NCBI GenBank assembly: GCA_009779045.1
Contig: WREZ01000050.1
Coordinates: 1 to 7,937 of the forward strand
Direction: 5' to 3'
Length of the DNA stretch: 7,937 nt
Origin: Candidatus Bathycorpusculum sp.
GTDB taxonomy: Archaea > Thermoproteota > Bathyarchaeia > Bathyarchaeales > Bathycorpusculaceae
The notes beneath the pieces are model-generated. The model was not told where the DNA came from. It did not search any database and saw nothing but the letters and a program-made list of their open reading frames with translations. Shown one piece after another: positions 1 to 3,468 of this stretch. Each line of letters opens with the position of its first letter. The first letter of the stretch is position 1. A program made the translations under genes and the position numbers.

Positions 1-48
1 GTCGCCACACACCTTACACTTAGAGAGAACAGTAAAGTATGGTCTCAT
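1..48 (-). CDS. Start of a leftward gene, possible zinc-ribbon protein (partial)
   Basis: On the minus strand an ATG at 48-46 opens a frame that runs without a stop off the left edge, reading MRPYFTVLSKCKVCGD. The CxxC pair (CKVC) near the N-terminus is typical of the first half of a zinc ribbon or zinc finger, but only 16 residues are visible, so the function is unknown. There is no obvious Shine-Dalgarno sequence. An AT-rich TATA-like stretch at 90-97 reads TATTTAAA on this strand and would give a leader of about 20 nt, so divergent transcription with the gene at 147 is possible. The frame is short and could be chance. Confidence 0.35.
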   Translation of the reverse strand, partial: MRPYFTVLSKCKVCGD

Positions 49-89
49 TAATTTGTTTTTCGAATGTGGACTTTTGGGGTATAGGAAGT

Positions 90-97
90 TTTAAATA
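90..97 (+). promoter_or_regulatory. TATA-like box upstream of the first plus-strand gene
   Basis: TTTAAATA lies inside an AT-rich stretch (89-104). Archaeal transcription usually starts about 25 nt downstream of the box centre, here near 118-121, shortly before the ribosome binding site at 133-137. The spacing fits. The box is nearly palindromic, so it could also serve the leftward frame at 48. Confidence 0.4.
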
Positions 98-146
98 TTT
101 TTTTGAGCTATTGTCTATTGTTAGTAGGCCGTGAGGTAAGCTAAGT

Positions 147-218
147 ATGAAAGTAAATGTAAATAGTTCGAATCCTTTCTTTATAGAAGAAACCCCTGAA
201 ATAGATGATGTTTTCTAG
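147..218 (+). CDS. Short upstream reading frame, probably the displaced 5' end of the next gene
   Basis: This 23-residue frame begins with ATG, preceded by a good archaeal ribosome binding site (GAGGT at 133-137, 9 nt spacing), and ends at TAG 216-218 directly after a T4 run (211-214). The following gene is read in the -1 frame, which is open from 209 onward. Joining the two by one step back at TTC (213-215) gives ...DDVF-LDYDEFDV..., an acidic stretch that reads smoothly and would make one protein of about 142 residues ending at 574. A lost T in the run, a sequencing error, single-codon slippage (TTC to TTT in the P site), or a true short leader peptide are all possible. It resembles no protein I recognise. 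Confidence 0.45.
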   Translation: MKVNVNSSNPFFIEETPEIDDVF

Positions 219-265
219 ACTATGACGAGTTTGATGTTATAAAAGTTTGGAAGGAAAAAGAGTGT

Positions 266-574
266 ATGCCACCTATTATTGAATTGGATTTTGAAAAAGA
301 TAGTTCAACGTTTTGGTTGGCGTATGGTGTTTGTCATGCGGAAACAAAGTTTGCAGACGCAGCAGTATATGATAAATATGCTTTTGCGGGTATGGTGCAA
401 GGCATATTTAGTGGGTTGTTTGGGGGTTTTGGTACCGATGATGAGAGGCAAGAGAAAATTGAAGGTAAACTTTTTTTCTTAAATAATCGTATGGTGGAAA
501 ATGGGATAAGTGCAAAAACAAGAGCCAAAGCATTATTGCTTCTCTTAGAGGACTTATACTTTAACATGAAATAG
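266..574 (+). CDS. Small hypothetical protein, possibly extended at its N-terminus
   Basis: This 102-residue frame starts at ATG 266, which has a purine-rich GGAAGGA at 249-255 about 10 nt upstream. The N-terminal part is acidic. A Gly/Phe-rich hydrophobic stretch (about residues 45-57, FAGMVQGIFSGLFGGFG) sits mid-protein, too short and too glycine-rich for a confident membrane helix. The C-terminal third is basic then leucine-rich (AKALLLLLEDLYF) and probably helical. I do not recognise the family. The frame is open upstream back to 209 and joins the 147 frame by a single -1 step, so the real protein may be about 142 residues. The gene 45 bp downstream probably shares its transcript. Its coding strand is rich in G and T, unlike most genes right of 1550. 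Confidence 0.6.
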   Translation: MPPIIELDFEKDSSTFWLAYGVCHAETKFADAAVYDKYAFAGMVQGIFSGLFGGFGTDDERQEKIEGKLFFLNNRMVENGISAKTRAKALLLLLEDLYFNMK

Positions 575-586
575 AAAAGCATATAG

Positions 587-619
587 ACTTTCCCACCTAA
601 CCTTTTTTAGGTGTAAAGT
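587..619 (+). promoter_or_regulatory. Stem-loop masking the ribosome binding site of the gene at 620
   Basis: CACCTAA (594-600) pairs with TTAGGTG (607-613) across a 6-nt loop. A further five pairs, ACTTT (587-591) with AAAGT (615-619), extend the stem around a small internal loop (CC opposite T). The 3' arm contains AGGTG (609-613), the only ribosome binding site for the TTG start at 620. Folded RNA would therefore hide the site. No T-run follows, so a simple intrinsic terminator is less likely. Confidence 0.55.
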
Positions 620-910
620 TTGAATACGGATGATGTGTATACGGGTTCACGTGCGACTAATGAGGTTAGTTTTCTTGATGACAAGTTTACGTTGCAGGAA
701 ATTATTTTAGATTTTTTGGCTAACCATGAAAAGTTGCAGGTGGACAAAACTGTGGATAATAAAGAGTTAGCAAATGTTTTTCGGTATTATGCTGATGCAC
801 GGAAAGTTATTTTGGGGTTGGATACAAATGTATTGCAGACAATTTTTTGTGCGGGGATGATGTATCAGTCGGAGCGTGAACGCGAAGGAGTGCCCATGGG
901 AAAGCGATAA
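620..910 (+). CDS. Hypothetical 96-residue protein with TTG start
   Basis: I do not recognise this protein. It begins at TTG 620, supported by AGGTG at 609-613 with 6 nt spacing; no better in-frame start lies upstream. The sequence is mixed and mostly helical in appearance, with an acidic N-terminal half and a helix-like middle (about residues 47-67, ELANVFRYYADARKVILGLD). It ends in a charged tail (SEREREGVPMGKR). No signal peptide, membrane segment or clear metal motif is seen. It follows the gene ending at 574 by 45 bp and is probably cotranscribed with it. Its coding strand is strongly G/T-rich (41 of 60 bases at 661-720). A hairpin over its ribosome binding site suggests translational control. 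Confidence 0.65.
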   Translation: MNTDDVYTGSRATNEVSFLDDKFTLQEIILDFLANHEKLQVDKTVDNKELANVFRYYADARKVILGLDTNVLQTIFCAGMMYQSEREREGVPMGKR

Positions 911-961
911 CAATCATAAACAGACTTATTTTTAGTGTTGATTAAAATTGTAGGGTTATAA

Positions 962-978
962 TTTTTTTTGTTGTTGTT
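962..978 (+). terminator. T-rich terminator for the leftmost plus-strand genes
   Basis: A run of eight T (962-969) followed by TTG/TTTG repeats lies about 50 bp after the stop at 910. Archaeal RNA polymerase terminates at T-runs without needing a hairpin, and the next gene is convergent, so termination here makes sense. Confidence 0.45.
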
Positions 979-993
979 TGTAGAGGTTGTGTG

Positions 994-1000
994 AAAAAAA
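994..1000 (-). terminator. T7 run terminating the leftward winged-helix gene
   Basis: Seven A on the plus strand give T7 in the minus-strand transcript, 13 nt past the stop codon of the 1013-1402 gene. Together with the T-run at 962-969 it makes the 911-1012 gap a two-way terminator. Confidence 0.45.
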
Positions 1001-1012
1001 TGTAGTGTTGTG

Positions 1013-1402
1013 TTAGCAGATTACTATTATTGGGTCGTCTGGTTTTTGTTTTTCTGCGTTTCTTGTTGCTCGGTCGCAGGCTAGGTTTATGTATAGGTTG
1101 TGTATGAGTTTTGCTGTTTCGTTTTGTGTGTTGTATTTGTAGAGGTGCGCGTGTCCTATTTTGCGGGTTTGTTTGATTATTTGTGTTTCTTCGAGTATTT
1201 TTATGGCGTTTAGGGTGTGTCGGAAGCTTACATTGCTGCCTTTTGAGATTTCTTTTTTGTTGTAGTCGTATTCTTGGAATATTATTAGGAATTCTATTAT
1301 TTTTGTTATGTTTCTGCTGTGGAATAGTTCTGTTAGGGGGCCTTGTGTTTTGTCGTCTTTTTCTTTTATGTATATGACGTTTTTTTCTTGTTGTGTTGTC
1401 AT
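1013..1402 (-). CDS. Archaeal-type winged-helix DNA-binding protein, probable transcription regulator
   Basis: The 129-residue protein has the layout of small archaeal winged-helix regulators. A first helix (residues about 27-41, FHSRNITKIIEFLI) follows an LTELF lead-in. A helix-turn-helix has recognition helix SFRHTLNAIKILEE (about 59-72). IIKQTRKIGHAHLYKYN (about 76-91) forms the wing, and a C-terminal helix runs AKLIHNLYINLA (about 97-108). The 21-residue tail is charged and ends DPIIVIC. ATG at 1402 is favoured because the mRNA leader before it is almost pure A and C and follows a TATAAATA box (1462-1469) by a suitable distance; there is only a weak AAGG at about -15. It is divergent from the 1557 gene and faces several palindromes, so it may repress that gene, itself, or both. 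DNA binding is well supported by the fold pattern; the targets are inferred. Confidence 0.8.
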   Translation of the reverse strand: MTTQQEKNVIYIKEKDDKTQGPLTELFHSRNITKIIEFLIIFQEYDYNKKEISKGSNVSFRHTLNAIKILEETQIIKQTRKIGHAHLYKYNTQNETAKLIHNLYINLACDRATRNAEKQKPDDPIIVIC

Positions 1403-1461
1403 GTTGTTGGTGCCTTGTTTGTTTGTTTGTTTTTTGTGTGTGTTGTATAGGGGTGTTATAT

Positions 1462-1469
1462 TATTTATA
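1462..1469 (-). promoter_or_regulatory. TATA box of the leftward winged-helix gene
   Basis: On the minus strand this reads TATAAATA, close to the archaeal consensus. Transcription would start near 1439, giving a leader of about 37 nt containing (AAAC)n and almost no G or T, so likely unstructured. Confidence 0.55.
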
Positions 1470-1489
1470 TGTTACCGTTTAGTTATTCT

Positions 1490-1511
1490 ATTGTTACTTT
1501 TCAGTAATAAT
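1490..1511. promoter_or_regulatory. Imperfect palindrome, candidate operator
   Basis: TTACT (1494-1498) and AGTAA (1503-1507) flank TTTC, and ATT (1490-1492) matches AAT (1509-1511) outside one mismatched pair. It sits between the two divergent TATA boxes, directly against the rightward one at 1513. The unit GTTAC also recurs at 1471-1475 and 1493-1497, 22 bp apart, about two helical turns. Confidence 0.4.
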
Positions 1512-1512
1512 G

Positions 1513-1520
1513 CTTATATA
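1513..1520 (+). promoter_or_regulatory. TATA box of the rightward gene at 1557
   Basis: CTTATATA is a near-consensus archaeal TATA box. The start of transcription is expected near 1541-1544, only about 14 nt before the ATG at 1557. That gene has no Shine-Dalgarno sequence, which fits a short-leader transcript. Confidence 0.6.
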
Positions 1521-1555
1521 GGTTAACAACCTACATATACATGTGGGTTAAACCC
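1521..1555. promoter_or_regulatory. Palindrome cluster over the transcription start, candidate operator
   Basis: Three overlapping inverted repeats fill the space between TATA box and start codon. These are GGTT-AAC-AACC (1521-1531), the longer AACC-t-ACAT-ATAC-ATGT-g-GGTT (1528-1549) with eight matching pairs per side-set, and GGGTT-A-AACCC (1545-1555). All share GGTT/AACC half-sites. A protein bound here would cover the predicted transcription start of the 1557 gene. The divergent winged-helix protein is the obvious candidate ligand, but that is inference. Confidence 0.5.
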
Positions 1556-1556
1556 C

Positions 1557-1799
1557 ATGAATGCCAACCAAAAGCAAATCCTCAAAAAAATGATAGACAA
1601 AGACATCATCGGCGCACGACACATACTCCACGAAAACCTCAAACACTACATCGAAAAACACAAACAAGGCAACTTTAACAACGACACAAAAGAACTATTA
1701 AAACAAGGATACATAACAAGGCATACCACAAAGCACGGAAGGAGTTACACAATACCCCCGCGCAAAGTGGCAGAGATTAAGAAACTTCTTAGTCTCTGA
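1557..1799 (+). CDS. Small basic protein, probable winged-helix-like DNA-binding protein
   Basis: The 80-residue protein is very basic (many K, R and H). N-terminal helices (about residues 2-35) are followed by TKELLKQGYITRHTTKHGRSYTIPPRK (about 44-70), which has the helix, strand, turn, strand pattern of a winged helix. No family is recognised with certainty. The start at ATG 1557 fits the TATA box at 1513-1520 and lacks a ribosome binding site, so a nearly leaderless mRNA is likely. Its coding strand is extremely A/C-rich (48 of 60 bases at 1621-1680). It is divergent from a winged-helix gene, an arrangement often seen in phage and archaeal virus regulatory switches. A hairpin at 1802-1826 follows its stop. 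Confidence 0.6.
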   Translation: MNANQKQILKKMIDKDIIGARHILHENLKHYIEKHKQGNFNNDTKELLKQGYITRHTTKHGRSYTIPPRKVAEIKKLLSL

Positions 1800-1801
1800 T
1801 T

Positions 1802-1826
1802 TCCCCCTTTTTTAAAGGTAGGGGGA
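1802..1826 (+). terminator. Stem-loop just after the 1557 gene
   Basis: TCCCCC (1802-1807) pairs with GGGGGA (1821-1826), with a loop of T6 then AAAGGTA. It starts 3 nt after the stop codon. The T-run lies inside the loop rather than after the stem, so the hairpin may protect a 3' end while the T6 itself serves as the archaeal terminator. Confidence 0.4.
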
Positions 1827-1843
1827 CATAAAAATATTGTGTA

Positions 1844-1873
1844 CATAGCCCTTGTGTGTGGACACAAACTATG
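1844..1873. repeat. Bulged inverted repeat
   Basis: CATAG (1844-1848) pairs with CTATG (1869-1873), and inside it TTGTGT (1852-1857) pairs with ACACAA (1862-1867). The loop is GTGG, with an internal loop of CCC against A. Eleven pairs in all. Confidence 0.5.
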
Positions 1874-1892
1874 AAAAAAAGCAACAAAGGCG

Positions 1893-1924
1893 GGTCTGCC
1901 TCTATTCCACAATAGAGACAGACC
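1893..1924. repeat. Strong 13-bp hairpin
   Basis: GGTCTG (1893-1898) and CTCTATT (1900-1906) pair with AATAGAG (1911-1917) and CAGACC (1919-1924). There is a single C/A mismatch and a CCAC tetraloop. This is the most stable hairpin in the gap. No T-run follows on the plus strand, so it is not an ordinary terminator. Confidence 0.6.
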
Positions 1925-2000
1925 ATCAACCACCAAAAAGTTTTGTTGAGTAAAGTTATATGTCAGCCTTGTATCATGTTTATCTCACATAGAAATTTAA

Positions 2001-2044
2001 GATAAAGTTCGTGATACTAACGCCCGCACGATTCAAACTTTATC
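2001..2044. repeat. 9-bp inverted repeat with alternative pairing partners
   Basis: GATAAAGTT (2001-2009) is the exact reverse complement of AACTTTATC (2036-2044), with CGTG (2010-2013) and CACG (2027-2030) also able to pair inside. GATAAA can instead pair with TTTATC at 1979-1984, so two exclusive folds are possible. Confidence 0.5.
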
Positions 2045-2045
2045 A
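2037..2045 (+). promoter_or_regulatory. Promoter-like box ACTTTATCA upstream of the 2081 gene
   Basis: The same nine bases occur at 2890-2898 ahead of the terminase genes. Read as a degenerate TATA box it would start transcription near 2066, giving a short leader beginning at about the GGAGTG site (2064-2069). Confidence 0.35.
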
Positions 2046-2080
2046 CGTTTAACTAATATGTCTGGAGTGTTCTATTTTTT

Positions 2081-2455
2081 ATGCCCCACAGAAAAACCCC
2101 GCTCGAATACGCATGTAAACTCTTATACCAAAACGACCATTACGATCAAGAAATAAAAGAACACATAAACCGCCTAAGCCCACAGGTGTTTCGAGTTAAA
2201 ATTAAAGAAAAATACCCCACCATAAACGTGGACAAAATAATCCAGCACTTACCATCAAACAGTTTAATTGACGGCTTAGTTTTAGATGACACCCGCGGCT
2301 GTGGAGTATTGCAGCAAATCGGGGTTGTTCCTGAAAACACAACATGCGAAGAATGGAACGAACAAATGTATCTTTCAACAATCCACAACAAAAACAAACA
2401 CAAACACACAATCAACAACAATTACAATAATGCTAAAAGAAGAAGGGTGTTTTAA
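2081..2455 (+). CDS. Hypothetical 124-residue protein with basic, Asn-rich tail
   Basis: I do not recognise this protein. ATG 2081 follows GGAGTG (2064-2069) with 11 nt spacing. Residues 1-100 look globular and mixed, with a TRGCG turn near residue 70 and two further cysteines only. The last 25 residues are low complexity and basic (NKNKHKHTINNN then AKRRRVF), a kind of tail often used for nucleic-acid binding. The next gene starts immediately at the base after its stop, so the two are coupled. Its position between the regulatory genes and the terminase would fit an accessory or early viral protein. The coding strand is A/C-rich like its neighbours. Confidence 0.65.
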   Translation: MPHRKTPLEYACKLLYQNDHYDQEIKEHINRLSPQVFRVKIKEKYPTINVDKIIQHLPSNSLIDGLVLDDTRGCGVLQQIGVVPENTTCEEWNEQMYLSTIHNKNKHKHTINNNYNNAKRRRVF

Positions 2456-2767
2456 GTGACTAAAAAACCAACACATGTCATAAGTAAAGAAGATGATTCA
2501 AAGCTTAGTCATCACAACAGCCATCGTATAGTAGAATTAATCACTCTATTTTCCAGTGCAGAAAAAAACGTGATAAATCAAATTGACAAAAACAGCCAAC
2601 AAATAAACGAGTTAAAACAACAAATTCAAACCTTAAACAAAGAAGTAGCTCAAAACACCAAAAAACTAGAAGTCTACAAAAACGCAATAAACTTTCTAAC
2701 CCCCATAGTTGGCAGCCTAATAACAGGAACCATAGTCTACTTAGTCACCCATTTTGCACAACTCTAA
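2456..2767 (+). CDS. Coiled-coil protein with one C-terminal membrane segment
   Basis: The 103-residue protein starts at GTG 2456, the base after the preceding TAA, with GGGTG at 2445-2449 as ribosome binding site. Residues about 34-73 form a heptad-rich, Gln/Asn/Lys-rich coiled coil (INELKQQIQTLNKEVAQNTKKLEV). Residues about 78-98 are a single membrane helix (FLTPIVGSLITGTIVYLV) with a very short outer tail. Coiled coil followed by a C-terminal anchor is the layout of XhlA-type phage proteins linked to holins, and also of unrelated small anchored viral proteins. No sequence feature proves a lysis role, so the call rests on topology. It ends the transcription unit before a non-coding gap. Confidence 0.7.
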   Translation: MTKKPTHVISKEDDSKLSHHNSHRIVELITLFSSAEKNVINQIDKNSQQINELKQQIQTLNKEVAQNTKKLEVYKNAINFLTPIVGSLITGTIVYLVTHFAQL

Positions 2768-2803
2768 CCAAAAACAAACAAAAAACAACAAGCAATATTG
2801 TTA

Positions 2804-2875
2804 GTTATGGTGGCCTCTGGCACAAGAATATAAACTCTTCTCCATCACTTGAACCAGCCGGAGCAGCCACCTAAC
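2804..2875 (+). ncRNA. Long GC-rich hairpin between early genes and terS: terminator, RNA element or packaging site
   Basis: GTTA (2804-2807), GGTGGC (2809-2814) and CTCTGGC (2815-2821) pair with GCCGGAG (2857-2863), GCCACC (2866-2871) and TAAC (2872-2875). That is 17 pairs, one a G-U wobble, with a single T bulge (2808) and a CA bulge (2864-2865). The 35-nt loop can form a small inner stem (CAAG 2823-2826 with CTTG 2848-2851). TTTTT follows at 2878-2882, as in an intrinsic terminator. It is far more GC-rich than its surroundings. It does not have tRNA arms. Confidence 0.5.
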
Positions 2876-2889
2876 ACTTTTTCACATTT

Positions 2890-2898
2890 ACTTTATCA
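2890..2898 (+). promoter_or_regulatory. Promoter-like box ACTTTATCA of the packaging and head operon
   Basis: This is identical to the nine bases at 2037-2045. Its centre lies 29 nt before the terS ATG, so transcription would start within a few bases of the start codon. It is followed by GTGAT (2913-2917), a partial ribosome binding site 5 nt before the ATG. Confidence 0.4.
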
Positions 2899-2922
2899 TT
2901 AATGTTTATGTAGTGATTAATA

Positions 2923-3468
2923 ATGCAAAAGCTTCCAAAAGTTACAAAATATGTTCCTAAACAACCTGTAGACTTGTCCACTATTGACAGCAGTAATCCG
3001 GTTTATTTTAGCAAGTTTTGTCGCACAAAAAAAGTTGTAGAAATGATATTAGAAGGTAAAAAAGTTGTTCAAATAGCAAAACATTTCGGTGTAGACCGCA
3101 GCACCATTATGCGTGATGTGCAACGTTGGAGTCAAAGCAATGACGCAGCTTTTTTAAAAACCGAGTGGCTAGAAGCTTATGCTGATGCAAAAATAAACAA
3201 TAAAGATTTAGCATTTAACAATTTAACAACTCTTCTAAAATATTTCATGTCTGAGCAAGCAAAGGCGAATATTAATGTCACAACAACAAACCAAACCCTC
3301 ACCATCAACAACAACGGGCAGGGGGCTGGTTCTGAAGTATCCCAGATGCTTGGACAATACCAAAAGCTTGTCTTTGGAACAGTTGCAAGTCAAACAACAG
3401 TTGAAGTGGAACATATTTCAATTAACAATTCTAAACAACAAATATGTGAAGTGGAAGCCGACAGCTAA
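2923..3468 (+). CDS. terS: Terminase small subunit
   Basis: The 181-residue protein carries a clear helix-turn-helix at about residues 38-69 (VVEMILEGKKVVQIAKHFGV, then DRSTIMRDVQRW), the DNA-recognition domain of many terminase small subunits. Helical residues about 80-115 would form the oligomerisation core. The C-terminal 65 residues are Asn/Thr/Gln-rich and may contact the large subunit. In tailed viruses TerS binds the packaging site and hands DNA to TerL. The call relies on the helix-turn-helix and on the terL gene directly after it, overlapping by 23 bp if terL starts at 3446. The ATG at 2923 is preceded by GTGAT at 5 nt. A large hairpin lies 48 bp upstream. Confidence 0.8.
   Translation: MQKLPKVTKYVPKQPVDLSTIDSSNPVYFSKFCRTKKVVEMILEGKKVVQIAKHFGVDRSTIMRDVQRWSQSNDAAFLKTEWLEAYADAKINNKDLAFNNLTTLLKYFMSEQAKANINVTTTNQTLTINNNGQGAGSEVSQMLGQYQKLVFGTVASQTTVEVEHISINNSKQQICEVEADS

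Larger units (their letters stand above)
1800..2080. other. Non-coding region rich in inverted repeats
   Basis: This 281-bp gap has no convincing gene; a 14-codon frame at 1871-1915 lacks a ribosome binding site. It holds four separate inverted repeats (1802-1826, 1844-1873, 1893-1924, 2001-2044), and the promoter of the 2081 gene must lie in its right part. Candidate boxes are GTTATATG near 1954-1961 and ACTTTATCA at 2037-2045. It could be a small RNA locus, an operator array or a replication site; the sequence does not decide. Confidence 0.5.

Noticed and set aside
164..178. GTTCGAATCC resembling a tRNA T-loop, possible tRNA or attachment site
   Set aside because: The flanking bases do not form a T-stem, and no acceptor or anticodon stem could be found. 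The stretch lies in the short frame 147-218.
1183..1526. Plus-strand frames opposite the winged-helix gene
   Set aside because: They are Cys/Leu/Phe-rich products of the G/T-rich complement of an A/C-rich gene, typical shadow frames.
1871..1915. 14-codon frame MKKSNKGG... in the non-coding gap
   Set aside because: No ribosome binding site, and it overlaps the strong hairpin at 1893-1924. Too short to support.
1745..1936. Minus-strand frame over the end of the 1557 gene
   Set aside because: It overlaps a better supported gene and two hairpins, has no ribosome binding site, and reads as low-plausibility protein.
2804..2875. tRNA gene, suggested by the 72-nt length and closing stem
   Set aside because: The pairing is one long bulged hairpin, with no D-arm, anticodon arm or T-loop sequence.
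3275..3445. Longer terL beginning at ATG 3275
   Set aside because: The extra 57 residues have no terminase character and would overlap terS by 194 bp; the family N-terminus fits GTG 3446.
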